Shown in pieces: positions 33,507 through 41,832 of a stretch of 64,000 nucleotides of DNA. The position numbers and the translations under genes were made by a program. This DNA is from a virus, in IMG/VR virus record IMGVR_UViG_3300024308_000188, positions 1 to 64,000 of that record; one strand, given 5' to 3'. Within the stretch, counting starts at the first letter, position 1, and every line of letters starts with the position of its first letter. A model generated the notes under the pieces. It had not been told where the DNA came from and did not search any database. It saw only the letters and a program-made list of their open reading frames with translations.

Positions 33507-35840
33507 TTACGAATCTAAAAGACTCAGGTAACGATTTGTTTGTGGTTTGTGAGCAGATTCAGATTGAAGAGTTTGAGGCTTAACCGTGGTTAAGTTAGAC
33601 AAACGATCTTCCACTGTATTACTTTCACTTGTTAAGCCACCGCGATTCACAGAAGCAGAAACTACAAGTTGTGTAATTTCGTCTTGAGTATCTTCTGATT
33701 TTTCCAGAAGTTCACGAGCTTGACCTAAAAGGATTTCGCTGTAACGATCACCGTGTTGAGCAAAAGCATCTGAAACCAATGAGTCAGCGTTACGAACTCC
33801 AGCAGAAGATAATGCACTAATCAGAGCATCAGCAACTGGGTTTCTTACATTTGCAAAAACATGACGGTTAATGCCTAAAGCCGAAGTAGCTAATGCTGAC
33901 ATTAAACGATCCATACGATGTTCCATATCTGCATTTATTTCAGCTTGAACATTTGCAGAGTATGATTGCATTTGTGTCTCGACTTCACGAACACGGCTTT
34001 CGCTGCGTTTAATGATTTCGTTAGACACAACAGCATCAACATCAAGGTCTGGACTGATACGTTCAAAGTTAAATTCAGCTAATGCACTTTCAATGCCTTC
34101 AGCTTTCGCATGAGCCATGATAGCGGAACCGAATTTAGCGCTTTCAAAAATATCTTTCAGTGCAGCTTTATCAGCGACACTTGACTCAGACGCCATAGCT
34201 ACAGGAAGTTTTCCATAGAATGCTGTCCAAGTTGATTGACCTTCAATTTTACCGCAGTGAGCAACATGGAATTTATCAACAGATAAATCTTCCGTTGCAG
34301 AAATTGCAGATAACAAATCGACGTCGAATTCCATTACAGGAGATTCAGAACTTTCTGATTCTAAATCCAGACCTTCGATGTCACCGTAGTCACCTTCGTC
34401 ATCTAATTCAGTATCTTCGATTTCTTCTTCAGATTCTTCTTCAGATTCATCCATTTCAATGGACTCTTCTTCAGTTTCGTCATCTTCCATTTCTTCATCT
34501 TCTGATTCGGCCAGAAGTGCGGCAATGTCGGAATCCAATTCAATGTCATCAGAACTTTCTGATTCCATATCGTCTGAATCTAAAGCAGACATTTCTTGAT
34601 CAAGAGCATCTAAATCATACTCTTCATCTTCGTCAGCACTTACAGATTCAAACTCGTCGTTTTCATCATAAGATTCTGATTCAAGAATGTCATCGCTTGA
34701 TAAATCTTCTTCAGCATCTGGATCTAAATCTTCATCCAGATCGCTGTCAGAACTTTCAGATTCCAGTTCTTCTTCGAATTCTAAATCAGAGGCAAGATCT
34801 GCTTCGAGGTCGTCATAATTAACTTCCTCCATTTCTTCCTCTTCTTCGGTTTCTTCTTCGTCACCTGATTCAGCAAGTAACGCAGCGATTTCAGCATCTA
34901 ACTCTTCGTCAGCGCTTTCGCTTGAGATACCTAATTCGTTTTCCAGTTCTTCGATTTCAGCCGACAGTGCTTCCAGTTCTTCATCTTCAGAATCATCTTC
35001 TGAGTGTGAATGGAAATCAGCCGGATCTAACAAACCGCTGGCACAACGAGGACAGTTCAATACAGAACTTGAGGTACTGATTACGTGTGCGCCACAACCG
35101 TCAACATCTGAACAAATATAATGTTCAGCTTCTACGTTGTCGCTACCGTCAGAACTTTCACTCTGCATAGTAATTTCAGAGGCTTCAGCTTCTTCGATGT
35201 CTGGCGATCCGGTTAATGGATCATAATCAAATGAATCACTGGCATGAGTTACAAAAACCGAATGGCCTGAAGTAATAACACGTTGACTTTGATTTGAAGC
35301 TACGGCACGGAAGTTTTCAAGTGCTTCATCTAAGTTATCACCTGAAACTACAATCATGCCTTCAGAAGCTTCAGCTTCTAAATCTTCGTATTCAACATCA
35401 TCCATTTCTTCTTCAGTTTCTTCTTCCGGTTCTTCATCTTCCATCGATACCAGATCTTCATCATCTGATAAATCGACTCCTTCATCTTCTTCAGGCATAG
35501 CGCTTGAACATGAAGGACAGAAAGTGACAGGGCAGTCAGCAACAACATGCTCACCGCAACCATCAGAACATACGCCGTAGAAAACATCTACGGCTCCAGT
35601 ACGAGCGCTGGCTTCAGCAGAAAATTCACCATTGTCCAAAGCATCAAGATCAAAATCTCCTGTGTCTGGATTATATAAAGATGTTGCTGACGCATGAGTA
35701 TAAAACTCATTTGTACCGTCTGTGAAAGCTTGAAGGCTTTCTCCAGAAGCAACAGCTGTATATTTAGCGATAGCCTCTGCCTCACTTGCGCCATGAACTA
35801 TGATAGCCTGTTTTGAGGCTTTCATTTTTGTCTTGATCAT
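33507..35840 (-). CDS. Acidic scaffold/prohead-core-like protein with twin zinc-ribbon repeats
   Basis: 777 residues from the ATG with the SD CAGGAG. Two repeat units (~10-125 and ~165-280) each consist of a strand/helix domain with a THAS sequence followed by a zinc ribbon (CSDGCGEHV...CPSC and CSDVDGCGAHV...CPRC). Residues ~280-515 are extremely acidic (Asp/Glu/Ser). The last ~260 residues are helical (VREVETQMQSYSANVQAEIN). Many S-E-S sites of the kind proposed for the prohead protease are scattered through it, including LTSESN and LQSESA near the C-terminus. Its position just upstream of the capsid genes and its composition fit a cleavable scaffold. Rubredoxin-like ribbons in a scaffold are unusual. 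Confidence 0.5.
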   Translation of the reverse strand: MIKTKMKASKQAIIVHGASEAEAIAKYTAVASGESLQAFTDGTNEFYTHASATSLYNPDTGDFDLDALDNGEFSAEASARTGAVDVFYGVCSDGCGEHVVADCPVTFCPSCSSAMPEEDEGVDLSDDEDLVSMEDEEPEEETEEEMDDVEYEDLEAEASEGMIVVSGDNLDEALENFRAVASNQSQRVITSGHSVFVTHASDSFDYDPLTGSPDIEEAEASEITMQSESSDGSDNVEAEHYICSDVDGCGAHVISTSSSVLNCPRCASGLLDPADFHSHSEDDSEDEELEALSAEIEELENELGISSESADEELDAEIAALLAESGDEEETEEEEEMEEVNYDDLEADLASDLEFEEELESESSDSDLDEDLDPDAEEDLSSDDILESESYDENDEFESVSADEDEEYDLDALDQEMSALDSDDMESESSDDIELDSDIAALLAESEDEEMEDDETEEESIEMDESEEESEEEIEDTELDDEGDYGDIEGLDLESESSESPVMEFDVDLLSAISATEDLSVDKFHVAHCGKIEGQSTWTAFYGKLPVAMASESSVADKAALKDIFESAKFGSAIMAHAKAEGIESALAEFNFERISPDLDVDAVVSNEIIKRSESRVREVETQMQSYSANVQAEINADMEHRMDRLMSALATSALGINRHVFANVRNPVADALISALSSAGVRNADSLVSDAFAQHGDRYSEILLGQARELLEKSEDTQDEITQLVVSASVNRGGLTSESNTVEDRLSNLTTVKPQTLQSESAHKPQTNRYLSLLDS

Positions 35841-35919
35841 CGTGTGGCTCCTGTTAAAGTTCATATACAGAGTGTCATTCCGTATACCATTAAATTAAGT
35901 TTTACAACTAAGAACAGCA

Positions 35920-35963
35920 CGAAAATCGACAAAAAATAGAAAATAAATTTAAGTCGATTTTCG
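35920..35963 (-). other. 11-bp perfect inverted repeat upstream of the scaffold-like gene
   Basis: CGAAAATCGAC and GTCGATTTTCG separated by 22 AT-rich bases, in the 128-base gap between the genes at 35840 and 35969. There is no U tract after the stem on the minus strand. It could be an operator, a weak terminator or an RNA-processing site. Confidence 0.5.
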
Positions 35964-35968
35964 TTGGT

Positions 35969-37012
35969 TTAAGACAATTGCTTCATAATTGCTCTAAGCT
36001 TTTTATGTCCAGGTTTGCCAATATTGACGTATCTTCTATTCATTCCTGTAGTGTAAGCTAAAATACCTAAGCTTGACATTAAAGTTTTAGCTGCTTTTGC
36101 TTTTGCTTCTTCACCAAAATTTACTTGAATGTTTCCGTGACCATCATCTTTAGCCTTCATAAATAAAGCAAGCGTTTTTTTATTTGCTTCATCTAATTTT
36201 GGTTTTTTAGCCATTTCAGATCTTATAGATTTCAGGTCTTTCAGGTAGTAGTTAAGTTCAATACTGTCACCTAAATGTTTGCTTTTGTTTTCAGGTGAAG
36301 TTAAAACATCGTACATCTTTTGCATTTTAGCTATAGCAGCATCAACAGCAGCTAAAGTTTCTTTTGTTGGAATACCTTCGGACTCAAGTTTTTTGTCCAA
36401 GGCTTTCCATACTTTGATTGCGTCATTAACAGGATCTTTTGTTGGAACATAAAGTTCACTTACTTTAGATACTTTAACCGGAGTATTGTCTCCAATATCA
36501 TGTTTGGTTTCTTTTGTATCAGGCTTACCATTATTAGATTGGCTCTCAGACTTAACAAGAGAAAGTAATTTTCTTCCGCTTAAACGTGGGCCAACATACT
36601 GACGAGTAACCTTACCGCCGTCTTTATGGAAAAGCCACCAACCTGGAGCCATCATTCCAGGAGCACGTTTTTTAACGCCCATCTTTGTAGAGGCTGCATT
36701 ATTTTTTGCACCAGGTGCTTTAGCTGCCGCTTCTGCTTGCAATTCATCTTCAGGTTCAGAGTAAGCTTCTGTACTTACATTGAAATCTTCCGATTTAGAA
36801 ACCATTTTATTGCTAAACATTTTCACATTCATAGATGGTGAAAATTTAGTTTCGTCTTTGAAACGGGCTAAAGCAAAATCGCCTTGTCTTGTTTTGAAAA
36901 CATAACGTCCTGATTCCGCAAAAACTAAACGGCCTTTAGCTTGTTCCAAAACATACTGAACACTGTTCGGCACGGCTGGCTTCTTTGCCGAAACGCTCAA
37001 CGAGATAATCAT
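35969..37012 (-). CDS. Basic internal-type protein, paralogue of the upstream gene
   Basis: 347 residues, basic. It begins MIISLSVSAKKPAVPN, a tag variant. Residues ~15-160 are clearly homologous to the gene at 37045: PNSVQYVLEQAKGRLVFAES-GRYVFK, the SPSMNVKMF block, APGAKN, KMGVKKRAPG, GWWLFHKDGGKV and SGRKLLSLV. The rest is helical with KLDEANKKTLALFMKAKDDG and a basic end. Probably a DNA-associated head-internal protein, by composition and position between scaffold and protease. SD TTAAGGA. The shared domain is not one I can name. Confidence 0.7.
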   Translation of the reverse strand: MIISLSVSAKKPAVPNSVQYVLEQAKGRLVFAESGRYVFKTRQGDFALARFKDETKFSPSMNVKMFSNKMVSKSEDFNVSTEAYSEPEDELQAEAAAKAPGAKNNAASTKMGVKKRAPGMMAPGWWLFHKDGGKVTRQYVGPRLSGRKLLSLVKSESQSNNGKPDTKETKHDIGDNTPVKVSKVSELYVPTKDPVNDAIKVWKALDKKLESEGIPTKETLAAVDAAIAKMQKMYDVLTSPENKSKHLGDSIELNYYLKDLKSIRSEMAKKPKLDEANKKTLALFMKAKDDGHGNIQVNFGEEAKAKAAKTLMSSLGILAYTTGMNRRYVNIGKPGHKKLRAIMKQLS

Positions 37013-37023
37013 TGTTTTTCCTT

Positions 37024-37041
37024 AATGGGCCGAAGCCCATT
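37024..37041 (-). other. Hairpin with TTCG tetraloop between the paralogous genes
   Basis: Minus strand: AATGGGC TTCG GCCCATT followed by AAGGAAAAAC, which holds the SD of the next gene. With no U tract it is unlikely to stop transcription; it may influence mRNA stability or translation of the downstream paralogue. Confidence 0.5.
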
Positions 37042-37044
37042 TTA

Positions 37045-38745
37045 TCAAGAAACGTAGTGAGTTAATTCAAATGGATTTTGAGTGCGATCATCTGCATGAT
37101 AAACAGCAACAGTTAAACCTTTAGCGCTCTTACTGATCAAGCCGCCTTTAGATTTAATTGGCAACACAAAGCGAGTTGTTTTACCAGCAGCAGGTTTTGC
37201 TGTTCCATGTGTGACGATGCGTTCAAAATCGGCAGCTTCGTAGGCTAATCCTTTTGAAGCTAAACCATCGACGGCATGTTGAACGGCAGCTGAGTAAGTA
37301 GGGAAGTAAATTTGCTCACTGCTTTTTGATTGCAGTACGCTATTCGCACCACTTTGCTTACGAGCTTTTAAATCAATACGCTTGTTAAGACCATCAATGC
37401 TGGCCTGAAGTTTTTTACGACGATTAACGTCTTTTGTTTTTTCAAGCATGTCTTTCAAACGATCTATTGTTTGAACGTCACGATCAATTTCTTGATCCAA
37501 CTTTTTAACTTCTTGTTTGGCCTGTTTTACTTCAGCATTTGGAACCGTAGCTTTTGGCTTAGCTGCCGGAGCTTTAGATGCTGGCTCAGCCTTTGGTTTT
37601 TTAGCAGGAGGAACTGCTTTACCAGCTTCAGGTGATTTTGAAGGTTTTTGTTTATGAGCAGGAACTACCTGACCTGCACTTCCATTACGAATTTTTTCAT
37701 GGAAGTCAGCTAAAGCTTTTACAACCTTATCACGAAGTTTTGTTTGCTTAGCAATCTCAGCTTCTACTTTGGCTTTAGCTGGTTTTGTTTTCAACTTAGT
37801 CAACTTTTCTCTCAGTGCTTTAATAGCCTGAACAATAGCCGTGCCTTTTTCCTTCAGATTCATATAAGCTGTTTGTTGGCGTTTAGGTAACGCACTAATA
37901 TCAGACTTAGTGATCTTTCCTGTAGCAGCAGGTTTCTTAACGGCAGGAGCCTTAGCTGAAGGATTAATTTTTGGTGCAGGTTCACCAGATTTCAAAGCTT
38001 TAATCTCAGCAGAAATTTCTTTACGACGGGCAATTATTTTCTTCAGCTTTTCTTTCAAAGCAATTTTAGATGTTGCACGTTGTAAAGTGGTTAAGCGTTC
38101 TTTGCCAGCAGTAAGTTCGCCACCAAGTTTTTTGAACTCAGTCTGCAAAGCTTTGATTTGACCAGCTGCTTTTAATTCAGCACCAGTTTTCTTGGCCGGA
38201 GCTTTTTTGGTTTCGTCAATCACTTCAGTTTTTGGCTTAGGTGCTTGAGAAGGATCGATTAAAGATAAGATACGACGACCACTGATGCGGCCACCAGCAA
38301 AAGCTTTTGCAACTTTACCGTCATTACCTTTACGGAAAACCCACCAACCTTTTGATAAGGTATTTGGTGCATGTGTTTTCTTGCCCATCTTTGAGTCAAG
38401 ACCAGAAACTTTCGCACCAGGTGCAGCACTCAAAGAATCCATTTCAATTGGCTCAAGTGCAAAGATTTGTTCTTGTGTAAGATCCATATCACTTGCAGTA
38501 ACCTTGAAAACTTTAGTGGCTACGCTTGGACTCATTTTAACGTCATCTGCAATCCGCACAATAGCGAAGGTTGCACGACGATTTTTTAAAATGTAACGGC
38601 CTGGAACAGCAAACACAACACGAGATTTCGATTTTTCCGCAGCATACTTAATGCTATTCGGAATTACAACTGGTTTCTTAGCTTTTGGCTTGGCTGCATT
38701 TTTATCATGCACAGGCGTAACCTTGGCTTTAATCGGCTTTTTCAT
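37045..38745 (-). CDS. Large basic internal-type protein, paralogue of the downstream gene
   Basis: 566 residues, rich in Lys, Ala and Pro, from the ATG at 38745 (SD AAAGGAAC). After a basic leader, residues ~30-175 repeat the domain of the 35969 gene (PNSIKYAAEKSKSRVVFAVPGRY, MSPSVATKVF, APGAKVSG, KMGKKTHAP, GWWVFRKGNDGKV, SGRRILSLI). Then follow several coiled coils joined by Ala/Lys/Pro linkers, and a final beta-rich domain. A promoter candidate lies 30 bases upstream. Histone-like composition suggests packaging with DNA; not proven. The tag is absent or diverged (MKKPIKAKVTPV). Confidence 0.7.
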   Translation of the reverse strand: MKKPIKAKVTPVHDKNAAKPKAKKPVVIPNSIKYAAEKSKSRVVFAVPGRYILKNRRATFAIVRIADDVKMSPSVATKVFKVTASDMDLTQEQIFALEPIEMDSLSAAPGAKVSGLDSKMGKKTHAPNTLSKGWWVFRKGNDGKVAKAFAGGRISGRRILSLIDPSQAPKPKTEVIDETKKAPAKKTGAELKAAGQIKALQTEFKKLGGELTAGKERLTTLQRATSKIALKEKLKKIIARRKEISAEIKALKSGEPAPKINPSAKAPAVKKPAATGKITKSDISALPKRQQTAYMNLKEKGTAIVQAIKALREKLTKLKTKPAKAKVEAEIAKQTKLRDKVVKALADFHEKIRNGSAGQVVPAHKQKPSKSPEAGKAVPPAKKPKAEPASKAPAAKPKATVPNAEVKQAKQEVKKLDQEIDRDVQTIDRLKDMLEKTKDVNRRKKLQASIDGLNKRIDLKARKQSGANSVLQSKSSEQIYFPTYSAAVQHAVDGLASKGLAYEAADFERIVTHGTAKPAAGKTTRFVLPIKSKGGLISKSAKGLTVAVYHADDRTQNPFELTHYVS

Positions 38746-38774
38746 ACGAGTTCCTTTGTACACGGTTAATTTGT

Positions 38775-38793
38775 CTTACCTAACTAAATTATA
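38775..38793 (-). promoter_or_regulatory. Late promoter candidate
   Basis: Minus strand: TATAATTTAGTTAGGTAAG, starting about 48 bases before the ATG at 38745 and just after the terminator at 38822-38858. It differs from the element at 16033-16051 at two of 19 positions, which makes chance unlikely. Confidence 0.55.
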
Positions 38794-38821
38794 GATTTAA
38801 GTGGAAAACAATGAGGGAAAT

Positions 38822-38858
38822 GAAAAAAGCCAGCGAACACTTGGTTCAACTGGCTTTT
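38822..38858 (-). terminator. Intrinsic terminator
   Basis: Minus strand: AAAAGCCAG, 16-base loop, CTGGCTTTT followed by more Ts. It starts two bases after the stop at 38861 and separates the upstream head operon from the 37045 gene, which has its own promoter. Confidence 0.8.
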
Positions 38859-38860
38859 GA

Positions 38861-39679
38861 TTAATTAAAAACAAGACTTTCAATTTTTGGATAGGTTCCA
38901 CGCTTTGCACTGTCAGGATATTTCCAGCGAATACGATCAGCATTATTTGTATCTTGAAAAACAGACAATAAAGCTTGGCCATCCATGCTAGATTCAAATG
39001 CAGGAACTGGGGATAAACTTTCAAATCTTTCTTTTGCATTAAAATAATAAGTGGCGTATTGCTCCATACGAGAAAGAAATTCGTGAGTTGATAAGCTTGA
39101 CTCAAGTGTAGAAAGATTTGCTTTTAAGTAGTTGGCGAGAAAAGCTGTGGTTCTTGAATCTACTTTGGATAATTCTTTATGATTAAAATCCAATGGAATC
39201 CAAAGTTCTTTTATTGGACTACCATTCCCACCGAAACGATGTAGACCATAAACACTTTTTCCGTCAGCAGCGTCATCAATAATTCTGTAAGTTCCTTCAG
39301 GATAATGTTTTTGGCGCAATCTAGTAGAATCCACCATAGCAAACAAATCTGGAATACTATCAGCGGCATACAGAATTTTTGAAGAATAGACTGGGCCTTG
39401 CCACCAAATTTTAAAGCGGCCTTCATCTTTTGTTTCATCACAAGAACAACCAGAACGACTTATAAGTGCGCCAGTTGTTGTGCTTACAGACACAATAGTT
39501 TGAACCGAGGATATACCTAAGCTACGTTTAAAAATGCCCATTGTGTAACGGTAAAACTTTTCGGTATTTTCCTTAAACTTTTTACCTGCTATTTGCTTAG
39601 CCTGATCCCAAAGAGCCTCAACTTCTTTTACAGATTTGCCCGTCTTTTCCGCATAAGATTTAACCACAGCATTAGGCAT
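38861..39679 (-). CDS. Hypothetical virion-associated protein
   Basis: 272 residues from the ATG with the SD AAGGAA eight bases upstream; an earlier in-frame start lies inside the neighbouring gene. It begins MPNAVVKSYAEKTGKSVKEV, then EALWDQAKQIAGKKF, a helical N-terminal segment of a kind seen in other phage proteins of unknown role. A cysteine pair GCSCDETKDEG follows, then an alpha/beta region (HYPEGTYRIIDDAADGKSVYGLHRFGG) and a C-terminal helical part. Not identified. Last gene before a terminator. Confidence 0.7.
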   Translation of the reverse strand: MPNAVVKSYAEKTGKSVKEVEALWDQAKQIAGKKFKENTEKFYRYTMGIFKRSLGISSVQTIVSVSTTTGALISRSGCSCDETKDEGRFKIWWQGPVYSSKILYAADSIPDLFAMVDSTRLRQKHYPEGTYRIIDDAADGKSVYGLHRFGGNGSPIKELWIPLDFNHKELSKVDSRTTAFLANYLKANLSTLESSLSTHEFLSRMEQYATYYFNAKERFESLSPVPAFESSMDGQALLSVFQDTNNADRIRWKYPDSAKRGTYPKIESLVFN

Positions 39680-39689
39680 AATAAATTCC

Positions 39690-40346
39690 TTAACCAAAAT
39701 TCTTGAAAACCTGAGCAAACACTTTCATGTAATCTTTACGAATGCCGTGTTTGTATATACGAATAAGAATAGGTTCATATAACTCAAGAACTTTATGCAA
39801 TTCGGTTACAGCAGCCGAATACGTAACTTGAGATAAAGAACTTTGACCGCTGTTTGACATATCCAAATAAAACTTAGCGCAAGCGTATAACAGATTAGCT
39901 ATATTTTCGCTTTTAAAGTTTGCGATCATTCTAACACTATCAAGTAACTCTCTGCGAAGTTTTGAAGCTACTTCTATATACTGGGTTTCATTATTCGCTT
40001 GTATTAGTGAAGGATTGGCAATAAGTGAGGTAGAACATTTTGCTATAAATTCTTTAACCCACTCGCTATCTTTACTTTTCCACGGAGAAGTACCGTATAA
40101 AATTCTGCGTTTGAGATTTGAGATTTCAAGATCAAACTTTGCAACCTCTTCCTGAAGATTTCGTTTACGAGTATTAAAGCTTTTATCACTTTCTATTTCG
40201 TTTGCGTCCTGAGTTGTGGCGTTTACCACACGGTCGATTTCACCTAAAGCACGTACTACGGATTGACGCTCAAGGTACAACGCGCAAATTCTTTGAAACT
40301 CTTCATCTTCTTGACTTGATTCTGAAATGAATACACGAATTTTCAT
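39690..40346 (-). CDS. Tagged helical protein (putative internal head protein)
   Basis: 218 residues. It begins MKIRVFISESSQEDEE: one of the clearest tag copies, with the I-S-E-S cleavage-like sequence at residues 7-10. The rest is almost entirely helical (EVAKFDLEISNLKRRIL, LLDSVRMIANFKSENIANLLYACAKFYLD). No enzyme motif. Downstream of a terminator and the structured intergenic region at 40400-40541. Confidence 0.75.
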   Translation of the reverse strand: MKIRVFISESSQEDEEFQRICALYLERQSVVRALGEIDRVVNATTQDANEIESDKSFNTRKRNLQEEVAKFDLEISNLKRRILYGTSPWKSKDSEWVKEFIAKCSTSLIANPSLIQANNETQYIEVASKLRRELLDSVRMIANFKSENIANLLYACAKFYLDMSNSGQSSLSQVTYSAAVTELHKVLELYEPILIRIYKHGIRKDYMKVFAQVFKNFG

Positions 40347-40369
40347 ATTTGTTCCTTAGTGGAAACCTT

Positions 40370-40399
40370 ATTAGAAAGAGCACCCAAAAGAATGCTCTT
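40370..40399 (-). terminator. Probable intrinsic terminator
   Basis: Minus strand: AAGAGCA, ten-base loop, TGCTCTT then TCTAAT. It is located 24 bases upstream of the gene starting at 40346, at the end of the structured intergenic segment. Confidence 0.5.
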
Positions 40400-40409
40400 G
40401 AAATAAAGT

Positions 40410-40430
40410 TTAGATAAGAAGTGCCTTCAT
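40410..40430 (-). other. Six-codon reading frame with SD (possible leader peptide)
   Basis: ATG AAG GCA CTT CTT ATC TAA, encoding MKALLI, preceded by CTGGAG at a good distance. It lies ten bases before the terminator hairpin at 40370-40399, an arrangement seen in attenuators. The tiny size means it could be chance. Confidence 0.25.
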
Positions 40431-40441
40431 AATGATCTCCA

Positions 40442-40541
40442 GTTAAAGTTGATCAAATCACTGACTCTATGCAGCGGAGCGGTTGCTCTACTACCTTCTT
40501 TAACGTGGTGTAGTTACCACGAGATATGGATCACCTCCTTA
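40442..40541. other. Structured intergenic RNA candidate with a 16S rRNA 3'-end-like sequence (plus strand) / extended SD (minus strand)
   Basis: On the plus strand, GTTAAAG (40442-40448) can pair with CTTTAAC (40498-40504), enclosing GAGCGGTTGCTC. A hairpin CGTGGT/ACCACG (40504-40521) follows, and then TGGATCACCTCCTTA (40527-40541), identical to the last 15 bases of bacterial 16S rRNA, which also follow a hairpin (h45). On the minus strand the same bases are TAAGGAGGTGATCC, a maximal Shine-Dalgarno sequence; a GTG six-codon frame (40500-40520) begins 13 bases after AGGAGG. Direction and function are unknown. Confidence 0.4.
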
Positions 40542-40554
40542 TCCTATGGAAAAA

Positions 40555-41775
40555 TTATTTAAGTAAGGGAGCGACAATTTTGCTGATAACAGCTTTACTA
40601 ATTGGTTTACTCATGTCAAAAGTTTCACCAAAACTGGCCTTATACTTAGTCATGTGCATCATCTTACCATTTTTGATTCCGAAACGTGCTTTAACGGTTC
40701 CGCGACGTGGATGATAAAAACTAATGCCACCAGGTGTAGGTATTAAGTCAATACCTTTTGCCTTAAGATCTTTGCCGAATTTATCAACAACATATTGACT
40801 TGCTTCATTGAATTTTCCTGTTGACGCAGGTTTTTCAACAGTATTGGTTTTGATCTTAAGATTCTTGGTAATAGCCTCCAAAACTTCTGCGTTAGTTCCT
40901 TTCACCAGTTTATGGTTAGTAACCTTAGTAGATTTCGGCCCATCCTCTTCGATCATTACAATGCCAGTACCGACATAAATATTTAGTTTATTGTTGCCGC
41001 CTACAGTAATCATATTGATAGGTAAGGAAACAGCAAAGTGATTGTATCTGTGTGCAGGTACATTAGGTGACGGACTAAAGTGCTCACGTACACGAGCTTT
41101 AATAGTCATGCCATCACCGAAAGCTTTTTTCAAGCTACGTGCAATAGAGGCTCCTAATTTCTTCACTGAATCTGCGTCTTTGTACAAAACCATATCCAAC
41201 TCTTTTACAGCATTACCAGTTATTTTTGCTAACTGGTAAACATCAGCATCCGTATCTTTATAAAGTTTCAATTCGATTGCACGATCTAAAACTTCTGACC
41301 AAATATCGTCGGCAGTGACAGGATTTCTCACTGCTTTTTCTGTGGTCTTAGAACGCATAAAATTCCGAACACCCATACCAAGGCCATGATGCGATCTGGC
41401 ATAGGCTTTAGCACGATCTGTTTTATTCAGTTGAGCTAAAGTAGCTATAGCTTCTGGAAATTCTTTTGCCACCAAACGTACAGTTGCATCAGAGAAAAGC
41501 TGTTTCTTTGTTTTTGAATCAGCAGCTGAAGGTTTAACCTTAACTTCACGGGAATCAGCTTTACCAAGCTTAGCAATCTGAGCAAACACACGTTTGATTT
41601 CTGCGCCATTGAATTCTTTCTTTTGCAATTTTTCTGTAATAGTATCAGGTGTTGCTTTGCCAGTAAACTTAACCAGAACTTTATCGTCAACAGACACTTC
41701 AAAACTGGTGCCAACTTGATTTACTACAATATCACGCTTACGCGCTGAGGTTGATGTGAATACACGAATTTTCAT
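40555..41775 (-). CDS. Tagged basic protein, unknown function
   Basis: 406 residues. It begins MKIRVFTSTSARKRDIV: the shared tag with T-S-T-S-A in place of the S-E-S sequence. Long, basic, mixed helices and strands, with HHGLGMGVRNFMRSKT and a middle beta domain (RYNHFAVSLPINMITVGGNNKLNIYVGTGIVMIEEDG). The end contains FYHPRRGTVKARFGIKNGKMM. No named domain. SD AAAGGAA, with the TTTAGTTAAAGGAA sequence also found before the tail tube gene. Candidate head-internal protein. Confidence 0.7.
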   Translation of the reverse strand: MKIRVFTSTSARKRDIVVNQVGTSFEVSVDDKVLVKFTGKATPDTITEKLQKKEFNGAEIKRVFAQIAKLGKADSREVKVKPSAADSKTKKQLFSDATVRLVAKEFPEAIATLAQLNKTDRAKAYARSHHGLGMGVRNFMRSKTTEKAVRNPVTADDIWSEVLDRAIELKLYKDTDADVYQLAKITGNAVKELDMVLYKDADSVKKLGASIARSLKKAFGDGMTIKARVREHFSPSPNVPAHRYNHFAVSLPINMITVGGNNKLNIYVGTGIVMIEEDGPKSTKVTNHKLVKGTNAEVLEAITKNLKIKTNTVEKPASTGKFNEASQYVVDKFGKDLKAKGIDLIPTPGGISFYHPRRGTVKARFGIKNGKMMHMTKYKASFGETFDMSKPISKAVISKIVAPLLK

Positions 41776-41832
41776 TTTTGATTTCCTTTAACTAAAATAT
41801 TTAATTACTTGAATTCTTTTTAGAGCGACCAA

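Noticed and set aside
34220-34822. Plus-strand open frames opposite the acidic scaffold-like gene (also at 35294 and 35356)
   Set aside because: They mirror the repetitive Asp/Glu/Ser codons of the minus-strand gene; they lack SD sequences and have Leu/His/Gln or Ser-rich low-complexity translation.
40430-40541. tRNA or tRNA-like gene in the structured intergenic segment
   Set aside because: There is a 7-bp potential acceptor stem (GTTAAAG/CTTTAAC), but the enclosed sequence has no acceptable T-arm (GG-TTC-A) or anticodon arm, and the length (63 bases) is too short.
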